A stretch of DNA of 9,993 nt from Bacteroidales bacterium (GCA_029942205.1 JAOZTL010000071.1:1-9993), one strand, 5' to 3'; counted from the first letter of the stretch, positions 1 to 7,263 are shown. Notes: a model not told the origin generated them from the sequence alone. Made by a program: numbers and translations.

Positions 1-1460
1 TAAACTCCTCCTTGATTTGCATTTAAGTAAATAACTAAATTTTTGATAATATTATATGAAAAATCTGACATGTTATCCAAATTTTCACGCAAAACTTGAG
101 CAAAATGTGCCGAGCCTTCATTAGCCCAATTTAATCTTCGGTCTTTTTCTTTTCGTTTTATTTCTTCCGAGCTAGCCAATTTTAAACTTTCCCGCATATC
201 AATCAAAGAGTTTCCTAAAACATCTTTCTTCCCGAGAGGTTCGTATTCTGCATTCAAATTTCCTTTACCAATTTCCATTGCAAATTTGGCTGTTCTACTG
301 AGTCCATCAATTAATTTATTAACAGATTCACGCATAATTCCAATTTCATCCTGTCCTTTGATCTTCATTTTTTTTGATTCGCCAATGTCTCCTACCGATA
401 AATCTTTGAGAATATTTGTTGTTCCAACTAGAGGATTGGTTATTTCTTTTGAAATCAACCAAATAATGTAAGAAAGAAATAGAAGTCCAAGTATAGCTAC
501 CAAAATTGAAATAAAGAAGTGAAAATCAGCATTTTGAGTAATTACATCAATAGGAACAACGATACCGATAGACCATGGTGTTTCGGAATATCCGAGTTTG
601 AGAGGGACAAAGGTTACAAAGTATTCTTTACCTAAATCATCTGTTCGTTGATAAGAAAAATCTTTCCCTGCTTTAATATTTTCTAAAATATTATATTTGA
701 CATTACTTTCGGGGTCTAATTCTGTTATGGATTTTGCGATTAAATTTTTGTCTTGAATAGCAACAATATCACCATTATTAGCAACTAAAAAAGCATACGA
801 ATCTTTAAATGGTTTTATTTTTTCGGTCATTTCTTTAAAACGATCCAAAGCAATGTCGGCCACTACAAGCCCTACAAATTGACCATCAATAATAATTGGT
901 ATCCCGATACTCGCTTCCAAAATCTGATCTTCGTCCGAATCTGTGTACGAAAAAAAGTACGGAGGCGTTACAAATTCTTTTTTACTTTTTTTGATAGAAT
1001 AATAAACACCTCCAACATCATCTCCGTCCATTTCGAGCGTGTCTATTTTAGTATTCATTATTCCGTCTTTCCAAAAATGTGTTGAACGTCTCCGTCCATA
1101 ATTCTTGGTATAACCATCTTTTATTGCTTTAAATTCCCAACTTGTTCCTAGGGCTATAAATTGTGAATTTTCACGCAATACGTTCCGTAAAATATCTTGA
1201 TGAACTTTTTCACGCGTGCCATTGTCAGGAAATTCAAGATGATTTAATAAAGCATAAGCTATAGTTCGTGAAATATGCATGTCGCCATTCAATTCAGAGG
1301 CAGTATAATTTGCATATTCTTTAGCAATTGCTTCTGTTAATTTCTCGGCTTCTTCGATTGCTGTTTGGTTAGTCGTATAGCTAATATATCCAAATGCTAC
1401 TATAAAAATCAGCAGTGAAGTTGATAAAATATAAAGCATTAATTTCTTGTGAATATTCAT
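1..1460 (-). CDS. Membrane sensor protein, dCache-HAMP-GAF, C-terminus beyond window (partial)
   Basis: This reading frame is open from an ATG at 1460 to the left edge, giving 486 residues with no stop. A membrane helix lies at about residues 7-27. An extracytoplasmic region of about 280 residues follows and resembles a dCache_1 ligand-binding domain; its best-conserved part, near residues 180-205, reads PIIIDGQFVGLVVADIAL. A second helix lies at about 313-336. Next comes a HAMP segment (about 335-395, with ITNPL and DEIGIM), then a HAMP-like stretch (IGKGNLNAEYEPLGKKDVLG). From residue 443 the motif LNWANEGSAHFAQVLREN, ending in YLNANQGGV, matches the start of the GAF domain seen in Bacteroidota sensors. 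The protein should sense a periplasmic small molecule and signal through the missing C-terminus, which could be a SpoIIE phosphatase, a histidine kinase or another output. The ligand is unknown. The domain calls are by motif reading only. Confidence 0.85.
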   Translation of the reverse strand, partial: MNIHKKLMLYILSTSLLIFIVAFGYISYTTNQTAIEEAEKLTEAIAKEYANYTASELNGDMHISRTIAYALLNHLEFPDNGTREKVHQDILRNVLRENSQFIALGTSWEFKAIKDGYTKNYGRRRSTHFWKDGIMNTKIDTLEMDGDDVGGVYYSIKKSKKEFVTPPYFFSYTDSDEDQILEASIGIPIIIDGQFVGLVVADIALDRFKEMTEKIKPFKDSYAFLVANNGDIVAIQDKNLIAKSITELDPESNVKYNILENIKAGKDFSYQRTDDLGKEYFVTFVPLKLGYSETPWSIGIVVPIDVITQNADFHFFISILVAILGLLFLSYIIWLISKEITNPLVGTTNILKDLSVGDIGESKKMKIKGQDEIGIMRESVNKLIDGLSRTAKFAMEIGKGNLNAEYEPLGKKDVLGNSLIDMRESLKLASSEEIKRKEKDRRLNWANEGSAHFAQVLRENLDNMSDFSYNIIKNLVIYLNANQGGV

Positions 1461-1476
1461 ACAAAACAAACTTTTG

Positions 1477-1518
1477 AGGCTTTTGCCTAATTTTTAGATA
1501 ACTTTACTGTAAAACAGT
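1477..1518. promoter_or_regulatory. Two short inverted repeats upstream of the Cache sensor gene
   Basis: AGGC-TTTT-GCCT (1477-1488) and ACTGT-AAA-ACAGT (1506-1518) are perfect short dyads, 17 and 46 bases upstream of the ATG at 1460. They could be operators or small leader hairpins. Neither has a U-tract, so they do not look like terminators. No exact TAnnTTTG box was found on the minus strand close to this gene. Dyads this short also arise by chance in AT-rich DNA. Confidence 0.25.
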
Positions 1519-1633
1519 TTTATTAATGGGTACTTTTCATAAATGCTCGCATAAAAAAACGACATTTTAGTATAAATAATTGATTATTAATACATTGTAT
1601 AAGTGCGATTTAATAGAACAAAAAACTTGTTAT

Positions 1634-1641
1634 TATTTTTG
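1634..1641 (+). promoter_or_regulatory. Possible Bacteroidota -7 box (TATTTTTG), plus strand
   Basis: TATTTTTG fits the Bacteroidota -7 consensus TAnnTTTG exactly. No TTTG -33 element is visible at the usual spacing of about 19 bases, and T-rich sequence makes chance matches common. It points away from both flanking genes, toward a 19-codon open frame at 1660-1719 and the hairpin at 1845-1878. Confidence 0.15.
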
Positions 1642-1844
1642 AATTATTATTTTTCCCTCATGAAAAAAGTAATTTTCTTTCTTTGGGCTAAAATTAATAC
1701 ATATTTTTACAATTCATAAATATTTTGAACTAATTTTTATTAATTAATTAGAATGATAAGGTCTCAATCAAAAAAGACCGAAATTTAACCTTTATTTAAT
1801 TAACTAGTTATAATCACTTTACGGCTATACGAAAGCATTAAATA

Positions 1845-1878
1845 GGAAGACGACCTTCCATTTTTGGTCATTTTTTTT
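1845..1878 (+). terminator. Weak hairpin plus T-tract, plus strand
   Basis: GGAAG (1845-1849) pairs with CTTCC (1855-1859) across a 5-base loop. An alternative 4-bp stem GACC/GGTC (1852-1855 with 1866-1869) is followed directly by A and eight T. The T-tract lies on the plus strand, but both flanking genes are on the minus strand, so no known transcript would end here. The stems are short and mutually exclusive. Confidence 0.2.
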
Positions 1879-1924
1879 ATTTATTATATTCCTTATTTAT
1901 ATACAAATATGATACCTTTCTTTG

Positions 1925-3361
1925 TCAAGCAGTATGAAGTAGGCTATCTATCGATATTCCTATGATTAAAATATCGTCTATTTGGTTCAAATTATTTTTC
2001 CAATTTTCTAAATTTTGTTCTAATATTTCGTGTTGCTCATTAATCTTTTGTTTATGAATTTTGAGCAATAAATTTTTAAACCGCTTTGTTTTGAATTTTT
2101 CTTGCTTTTTGCCACCAAATTGATCTACATAGCCATCCGAAAAGATATAAATAAAATCATGCTCCTTTAAATAAATGCAATGATCTTCAAACTTCTTTTC
2201 TTTCATGTATGCGCCTATCGGGTTTCGTGTAGCTTTATATTCGAGCAATTCGTTATTTCTAATTAAATAAAGAGGATTATAAGCTCCTGCATATTCAAGT
2301 GTCTTTTTTTCCATATCAATTATACAAAAAGCAATATCCATTCCATCTTTTTGGCTACTTGAATTTTTGCTGATTGATTCCTTGAAATGTATCCGTAAAT
2401 TTTCAAGCATTTCGCTCGCTTTCAAGTTTTTTTTACTTAAAATAATTTCATTCAAATAGCTCACTCCAAGCATACTAAGCATTGCACCAGGTACACCATG
2501 TCCTGTACAATCTGCGGCTGCAACAAAAAACTTATTCTCAATTTTTTTGAACCAATAAAAATCGCCACTCACAATATCCCTTGGTTTAAAATAAATAAGT
2601 GGCTTGAAATCTAAATTTTCGCTCAATTTATCTTGCTGTAATATAGCCTTTTGTATTCGAGCAGCATATCGAATACTTTCTGTTATTTCTCGATTTTGTT
2701 TTTCTAAATAATCTCGTTGCATTCGGATTTCTTCATTTTGTTTTACTGTAAGTAGATCATATTGTCTATTTATTTGCTGAAGAAATAAGATAAGTAAGGC
2801 AACAAATAAAAATACTCCAGTTAATCCTAAAATAAGAAAAAGATGATTGCCTAATTCAAAGGGCATTTCTTCTATTTTTAATCCAAAATATCGATGTAAT
2901 GGATCAAATAAAAACCAGGCAAACAATCCTGGCAGTAAAAACACTAGTGATTTAGTGATATTTTTTATTCCAATAATAGACATTGCAAGTAAACTACTAA
3001 TCAATATACCAAAACGTGGCAGAATCATCACCGTATAACTGAGACCTTCTCCATATTTTTTGGTCATAATGGAAATAGCCAATGTTAAAAAAGGGATAAT
3101 AAATGCGATAACAATAGCCGATTGGTAGACTTTTCCTTTGTAATTAAGGACTAAACTAAAAACAACAACTAAAAATAAGCCCAAAAAAGCAATAGGAAGA
3201 ATAACATAACCTTTGATAAAATAAAACAATAAGCTCACAATTAAAAGCACAATAACCAAAAATCGTGCTAAACGATTGTAAAGCATAATACTCTTTTGCT
3301 GGTAAATGGGCATATCAGTCTTAACGCCAAGCATGGTTATTAAATTAAAAATATTAGTCAT
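1925..3361 (-). CDS. Six-helix membrane protein with C-terminal SpoIIE/RsbU-type PP2C phosphatase
   Basis: A 478-residue protein with no cleavable signal peptide. Six hydrophobic segments lie at about 31-50, 52-72, 79-98, 108-131, 137-153 and 172-197. A short charged coiled-coil linker follows (198-228), then the coupling helix ITESIRYAARIQKAIL (226-241). The PPM-type phosphatase domain spans about 250-472. Its metal-site motifs are intact: RDIVSGDFYWF (261-271), AADCTGHGVPGA (282-293, Asp284), DGMDIAFCIID (339-349), FSDGYVDQFGG (407-417, Asp409) and IDDILIIG (461-468). Family knowledge says such domains remove phosphate from Ser/Thr of STAS-domain anti-anti-sigma-like partners; the partner here is unknown. 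The ATG lies 3 bases after the stop of the upstream phosphatase gene, implying one mRNA and probable translational coupling. The membrane domain resembles no sensor I can name. Confidence 0.92.
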   Translation of the reverse strand: MTNIFNLITMLGVKTDMPIYQQKSIMLYNRLARFLVIVLLIVSLLFYFIKGYVILPIAFLGLFLVVVFSLVLNYKGKVYQSAIVIAFIIPFLTLAISIMTKKYGEGLSYTVMILPRFGILISSLLAMSIIGIKNITKSLVFLLPGLFAWFLFDPLHRYFGLKIEEMPFELGNHLFLILGLTGVFLFVALLILFLQQINRQYDLLTVKQNEEIRMQRDYLEKQNREITESIRYAARIQKAILQQDKLSENLDFKPLIYFKPRDIVSGDFYWFKKIENKFFVAAADCTGHGVPGAMLSMLGVSYLNEIILSKKNLKASEMLENLRIHFKESISKNSSSQKDGMDIAFCIIDMEKKTLEYAGAYNPLYLIRNNELLEYKATRNPIGAYMKEKKFEDHCIYLKEHDFIYIFSDGYVDQFGGKKQEKFKTKRFKNLLLKIHKQKINEQHEILEQNLENWKNNLNQIDDILIIGISIDSLLHTA

Positions 3362-3364
3362 ATT

Positions 3365-5239
3365 TTAGATCTCCACTCCTATTACTAAAATATCGTCTAC
3401 TTGTTCGTATTTATCAGCTTGCCATTCGTTGAGTTGCAGTTCAAGCAATTTTTTTTGCTCATCCATATTTTTATCATAACTACTGACTAGTAGCTTTTTG
3501 AAGTTCTTTGTTTTAAATTTTGCACCTTTTTCACCTCCAAACTGATCGACAAATCCATCTGAAAAGATATAAAATTTATCGCCGTTATAAAGTTGTATCT
3601 GATTTGTTTTAAAAGGTATTTCACGTAAATAAATTCCAATAGGATTTCGTGTCGCTTTTGTTTCAAGTAATTCTACTGTTTCATCCACTTTCCGAATCAC
3701 GTACAATGGATTGTGTGCGCCAGAATATTCCATTACTTTGGTTTCGGTGTCGATGATACAAAGTGCCAAGTCCATTCCATCTTTTTGTTCCATTTCCTTG
3801 CCTGTTTGGTGCAATGATTTCTTGACCATTCCTCGCAATTCGTCCAATATTTCGCCAGTCGTTTCTTTCGGATTGGTTATTATTTGATTTAACAAGCTAA
3901 TACCTAGCATACTAACAAAAGCCCCAGGAACACCATGCCCTGTACTATCAGCTGCGATAATGACTATTTTATTATCAATCTTTTTAAACCAATAAAAATC
4001 ACCACTAACCACGTCTCTTGGTTTGAAAATAATAAAATGCTTATTCAGCGAACCTCCAATAATGTCTTGTGTTGGTAATAATGCTTTCTGAATCCGACTT
4101 GCATAATTTATACTATCAGTGATATTTTTATGACTTTTTTCTACTTTTTCTTTAGCTAAGAATAATTCTTCATTCTTTGCTTCTACTGCAAGATTTGTAT
4201 TAAAAAGTTCACCATTTAATTGGCTTAAATTTTCTGCTTGCGCTTCTATTTCTTCTTTTTGCTGTAAAATTTGTGCATTCTGTTCTCTTAATTTCACATT
4301 TGCCCTTTTCCTTGCCAAATAGCCTCTATAAATCAAAATAGCAATCACTAACAAAAATAAAATAAAGACGAGTAATAAATTGTTTTTAAGTTGTTGATTT
4401 TCAATCTCTTTCTCTTTATATGCATTTTCATAATTCAGCACTTCAATCTCTTCATCCTTTTTTTCTGATTCTTTTTCAATTATTTCTTTTTGTTTATTCA
4501 CTTCTACTAAGGTGGAATCTGTATTCTCTAACTCTGTAATAGCCAAGGCTAAAGCAAATTGCTCATCATCTACTTTTTTGGATAAAACAGACATTTTTTG
4601 CTTTGTTCTTACGTTTAAAGTAGAATCTTTAGCTTCCACATAATCTATAAAATAATTAATAGCTTGTTTGTACTTTGCTCGTTCGTAATAAATACCAAAT
4701 AATGCTTGGCTACATTTCATTGCTAAATCTCTATCGCCCACTTTTTGAACCAGTTTAAGACTTTTTTCATAAAAATCAGTCGCTTTTCGTATATTCCCGT
4801 CTTTTAAATTTATTGTAGCTATATTGTATAATGAAAAAGCAATATCTATATCTTTGCTTGACTTTTCACGAATATCTAATTCTTTCACAAAATATTTACT
4901 AGCATCTGCATAATGACCTGTATTATAATTAATTACTCCTAAAATATTCAATGAATTAGCTTCATACTCCACATTATCATATTTTTTTGCTAAGCGAAGA
5001 GCTTCTTTTGCATATTCTTTACTTTTCAGAATATTTGTTTTAAGATAAGCTTCAGAAAGTTGATATAAAACAACTGTTTTTGACTTTTTAGCTGTTTTTT
5101 CGAGAGCAATTTCTAGTTTTTTTATCTTCGGACTTTGCGAATAAGCAGACGGAATCACCATTAATACAAGCAAAGTGAGTATTATTGCTCCAAAAAAACG
5201 ATTTTTCAGTTTTAATATTTCTGTGCGTTTCATATTCAA
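3365..5239 (-). CDS. TPR sensor with transmembrane helix and SpoIIE/RsbU-type PP2C phosphatase
   Basis: A 624-residue protein. A hydrophobic N-terminus (about 14-34, ending SAYSQS) looks like a signal peptide cleaved near residue 34. TPR-like helical repeats follow, about 56-86, 93-126, 132-167 and 171-204, with the typical pattern LGVINYNTGHYADASKYF. A charged coiled coil (about 225-285) leads into one membrane helix (287-305) and a second coiled coil (310-372). The coupling helix ITDSINYASRIQKALLP (373-389) precedes the phosphatase domain. Key motifs are RDVVSGDFYWF (408-418), AADSTGHGVPGA (429-440, Asp431), DGMDLALCIID (487-497), FSDGFVDQFGG (559-569, Asp561) and VDDILVIG (614-621). The TPR part should be periplasmic and the phosphatase cytoplasmic, with the signal passing through the coiled coils. 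It is first in a two-gene operon. ATG at 5239 was chosen; the ATG two codons on would work equally well. Confidence 0.93.
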   Translation of the reverse strand: MNMKRTEILKLKNRFFGAIILTLLVLMVIPSAYSQSPKIKKLEIALEKTAKKSKTVVLYQLSEAYLKTNILKSKEYAKEALRLAKKYDNVEYEANSLNILGVINYNTGHYADASKYFVKELDIREKSSKDIDIAFSLYNIATINLKDGNIRKATDFYEKSLKLVQKVGDRDLAMKCSQALFGIYYERAKYKQAINYFIDYVEAKDSTLNVRTKQKMSVLSKKVDDEQFALALAITELENTDSTLVEVNKQKEIIEKESEKKDEEIEVLNYENAYKEKEIENQQLKNNLLLVFILFLLVIAILIYRGYLARKRANVKLREQNAQILQQKEEIEAQAENLSQLNGELFNTNLAVEAKNEELFLAKEKVEKSHKNITDSINYASRIQKALLPTQDIIGGSLNKHFIIFKPRDVVSGDFYWFKKIDNKIVIIAADSTGHGVPGAFVSMLGISLLNQIITNPKETTGEILDELRGMVKKSLHQTGKEMEQKDGMDLALCIIDTETKVMEYSGAHNPLYVIRKVDETVELLETKATRNPIGIYLREIPFKTNQIQLYNGDKFYIFSDGFVDQFGGEKGAKFKTKNFKKLLVSSYDKNMDEQKKLLELQLNEWQADKYEQVDDILVIGVEI

Positions 5240-5460
5240 ATTGAATTAATTATATTATGCGATAGTTCAATTATTATGCCTAATCACTCATAAGCACTCC
5301 GTTTTATTTATTATTGCTTGCGTAATTCCATATTTCGTCTGTTTTGACATTTATTTTTGTGTGTTTTTGACAAATTATCAATGTAAATCAGTAAGTTACG
5401 TCTAATAAGTAGTGTAATAAATCGTTAAAACAGAACTATATAAATGAGCAAAAATTAAAA

Positions 5461-5473
5461 CAGACAAAGTCTG
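5461..5473. promoter_or_regulatory. Perfect dyad CAGAC-AAA-GTCTG
   Basis: Five-base arms flank a 3-base spacer. If the TATATTTG box at 5513-5520 is a promoter, this dyad falls about 40 bases into the leader of the phosphatase operon, where it could form a small RNA hairpin or bind a regulator. No U-tract follows on the minus strand, so it is not a simple terminator. Confidence 0.25.
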
Positions 5474-5512
5474 AATTCTGTAAATTCCAACGATTCAACA
5501 AAATCTAATATT

Positions 5513-5520
5513 CAAATATA
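5513..5520 (-). promoter_or_regulatory. Candidate -7 box (TATATTTG) for the phosphatase operon
   Basis: On the minus strand this reads TATATTTG, an exact match to the Bacteroidota TAnnTTTG consensus and the only exact match I found in this interval on that strand. A TTTG that could be a -33 element lies 24 bases upstream (5545-5548), longer than the usual spacing of about 19. Use of this site would give a leader of about 270 bases before the ATG at 5239. Confidence 0.3.
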
Positions 5521-5584
5521 CGATTAATTTTATAATAATAAAAACAAATAAATATTTTTTTATTTTCCTATAAATAAACGCAAA

Positions 5585-5602
5585 TAACACAAACTAACAC
5601 AA
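5585..5602. repeat. Direct repeat TAACACAA x2, 10-base period
   Basis: TAACACAA occurs at 5585-5592 and again at 5595-5602, so the copies lie on the same face of the helix about one turn apart. On the minus strand it reads TTGTGTTA-GT-TTGTGTTA. Direct repeats in this arrangement can be response-regulator sites. It sits about 65 bases upstream of the candidate -7 box of the phosphatase operon and just past the thioredoxin gene. Confidence 0.25.
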
Positions 5603-5654
5603 CATTAAGACGATTTTTAATTACTTATATGTCATTCTTTAGTCTCCCAAATTA

Positions 5655-6692
5655 TTATTTTATCTTCGATTTATATTCTTTTGTGAAATCAGGATAAGAA
5701 ATTGATTTATAATGATTTTCATTATAATACACCATCAATATTTCAAGAATTTCGGGGGGTAGGTAAGCTTGATTTTTGCTAACAACTTGATTTCCATCAA
5801 TAAACAAAACAGACGGGAATAATAAATTCTTTTGCAACAGCGCATAGGTTAATTGATGTGGGCTATTGACTCCTGTTGGCGGAAATGCTTGACCAAAAGC
5901 TTGTATCGTATCTTGCGAAGCTGCATTAAATCGAACAGGATAAAATTCATTATTAATATAATCAGCTATCACTTTATTTTTATACGTTGTCTGCTTCATT
6001 ATTTTACATAAATGACACCAATTTGTATAAATATCAACTAATAATAATTTTTTCTCTGTTTTCATTTTAGCTTGCGCCTCTTCAAATGTGAGCCAATTTA
6101 CCTTTCCAAGTGTATCAGTTTTTATTGTATTCTTTTCAATTTGCTCGCTATATAAACTATCAAAAGTATACTGAAAATAGGATTGAAATCTAAAAAAATC
6201 AACATATTTATTTAATCTATTTGCATAATAAACCAATAAAGGTTCTATTTGTCTGACATCCTGATAGCCAGGTATGGGTTGAAAAGTCCAATCTATATCC
6301 ATATAAACAATGGTAGGATACGACATTCGATTATTCATAATTCGTTTGGCAAAATCATGTGGTGGGCGATTGCCTTCAGACGTATTGTAATACACTGTAT
6401 CTCTGAATATTATCGAATCTTTTTGCTCTGCATCAAAACGAATAGCATAAAAATTATCATTAATGTGCTTTGCAATTCCATCCGATGCAAAAGTCGTTTT
6501 CATCATGTGCTTACACCAGCCACACCAGTCAGTATAGACATCAACGAGCCACGGGCGAGGCTGCGTTTTTTGTAATTCTTGTGCTTCTGCTAGTGAGTAC
6601 CATTTTACAGGACTTGGTTCAATTAATTCCTGTGCAAAAGTCATGTTTGAGATCAATCCAAATAATATAGCAAGTGTTATTTTTTTCATCAT
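5655..6692 (-). CDS. Secreted protein with two fused thioredoxin-fold domains (CGWC and CHLC)
   Basis: A 345-residue protein with a signal peptide (1-20, cleavage likely after TFA before QE). Two thioredoxin-like domains of the Thioredoxin_7/DUF255-like type follow. Domain 1 (about 29-165) has VKWYSLAEAQ, the redox motif YTDWCGWCK (Cys57, Cys60) and a cis-proline loop SYPT (Pro126). Domain 2 (about 198-330) has VNWLTFEEAQ, YTNWCHLCK (Cys226, Cys229) and LFPS (Pro293). Shared flanking motifs indicate internal duplication. The protein should be periplasmic or lipid-free secreted and act as a disulfide reductase, isomerase or electron carrier; substrate and reductant are unknown and no DsbD-like gene is visible. 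It lies 52 bases downstream of a related single-domain gene and is probably co-transcribed with it. CHLC is an uncommon active-site pair, so the two domains may differ in redox potential. Confidence 0.9.
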   Translation of the reverse strand: MMKKITLAILFGLISNMTFAQELIEPSPVKWYSLAEAQELQKTQPRPWLVDVYTDWCGWCKHMMKTTFASDGIAKHINDNFYAIRFDAEQKDSIIFRDTVYYNTSEGNRPPHDFAKRIMNNRMSYPTIVYMDIDWTFQPIPGYQDVRQIEPLLVYYANRLNKYVDFFRFQSYFQYTFDSLYSEQIEKNTIKTDTLGKVNWLTFEEAQAKMKTEKKLLLVDIYTNWCHLCKIMKQTTYKNKVIADYINNEFYPVRFNAASQDTIQAFGQAFPPTGVNSPHQLTYALLQKNLLFPSVLFIDGNQVVSKNQAYLPPEILEILMVYYNENHYKSISYPDFTKEYKSKIK

Positions 6693-6744
6693 TTTGTTAT
6701 TTGTAAGTATTTACTTATTGTATTGGGTGAAACTATACTGGTTT

Positions 6745-7263
6745 TCAATTATTTATTTTCAAAAAATTAGCGTATGGCATTTTCTTATACGAATTACTTG
6801 AGATATAATTTAAAATAAACTTCATATTTTTTGGCGATTGATAACCAGAAATAGAGCTTATTAAATCCGATTTTTCATCAATAAATACAATTGCAGGAAA
6901 AGCCATTTGTCCTTGTAATAAGGCTATTGCAAGCTCATTCATGTTATTACTAGTTGCTCCTTTATTTATAAATTTTTTCGATTGAAAAAAGAATTCTTTT
7001 GTTGATTCTGCATTTAGCTTAACAGAATAATAATTTTGATTTAATTCTTGAATAATTTTTTCATTCACATAAGTTCTTCTATCCATGACTACACACCAAG
7101 TACACCAATCAGTACATACGTCAATGAAAATTTTCTTTGGAGTTGTTTTTTGCAAAGCTATTGCTTGCTCAAAGTCAAGCCATTTTATTTGCTCTTTTTG
7201 TGCAAAAGAAAACACAATAAAATGTAAAAAAAGAAATGTTAAAATGAATTTATATCTAGTCAT
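6745..7263 (-). CDS. Secreted single-domain thioredoxin-fold protein (CTWC)
   Basis: A 172-residue protein with a signal peptide (1-21, hydrophobic LTFLFLHFIVFSFA before QKEQ). One thioredoxin-like domain follows. It opens with IKWLDFEQAI, equivalent to the openings of both domains of the downstream protein. The redox motif is CTDWCTWC, with the active pair at Cys54 and Cys57 and an extra cysteine at 50. The cis-proline is at Pro123 (MAFPAIVFID). The end of the domain (SGYQSPKNMKFILNYIS) also parallels the downstream protein. It is expected in the periplasm as a thiol-disulfide oxidoreductase. It is probably the first gene of a two-gene transcript. Cys50 is unusual: it could form an alternative disulfide, bind a metal or heme, or be inert. 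No exact promoter box was found upstream. Confidence 0.88.
   Translation of the reverse strand: MTRYKFILTFLFLHFIVFSFAQKEQIKWLDFEQAIALQKTTPKKIFIDVCTDWCTWCVVMDRRTYVNEKIIQELNQNYYSVKLNAESTKEFFFQSKKFINKGATSNNMNELAIALLQGQMAFPAIVFIDEKSDLISSISGYQSPKNMKFILNYISSNSYKKMPYANFLKINN

Larger units (their letters stand above)
1461..1924. other. Gene-free interval between the Cache sensor and the six-helix phosphatase
   Basis: This is 464 bases of very AT-rich sequence between two minus-strand genes, with no convincing coding region. It holds the two dyads near 1477-1518, a plus-strand TATTTTTG box (1634-1641), a 5-bp-stem inverted repeat GGTCT/AGACC (1760-1779), the 10-base palindrome TAACTAGTTA (1801-1810), and a hairpin with a T-rich tail on the plus strand (1845-1878). 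I found no strong minus-strand terminator after the phosphatase gene. The length suggests that the Cache sensor has its own promoter here. Confidence 0.6.
5240..5654. other. Gene-free interval upstream of the phosphatase operon
   Basis: This is 415 bases of AT-rich DNA with no convincing coding region. It must contain the phosphatase operon promoter and probably the end of the thioredoxin transcript. Visible elements are a minus-strand TATATTTG box (5513-5520), the dyad CAGAC-AAA-GTCTG (5461-5473), and a pair of 8-base direct repeats (5585-5602). No clear intrinsic terminator for the thioredoxin genes was found. Confidence 0.6.

Noticed and set aside
286..1085. Open frames on the plus strand (286-471 and 879-1085)
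   Set aside because: They lie antisense inside the Cache sensor, whose frame has coherent domains; their sequences look like reverse-strand noise.
1660..1719. 19-codon plus-strand open frame MKKVIFFLWAKINTYFYNS
   Set aside because: It is too short to tell from chance; kept only as part of a low-interest small-transcript idea and not listed as a gene.
6249..6670. Overlapping plus-strand open frames of 108 and 66 residues
   Set aside because: They are antisense to the two-domain thioredoxin protein, which has a signal peptide and intact CxxC motifs; no promoter or leader suits them.
6704..6717. Dyad TAAGTA-TT-TACTTA between the two thioredoxin genes
   Set aside because: A 2-base spacer cannot close an RNA hairpin with a full stem, there is no U-tract, and the gap is short, so neither a terminator nor an internal promoter is supported.
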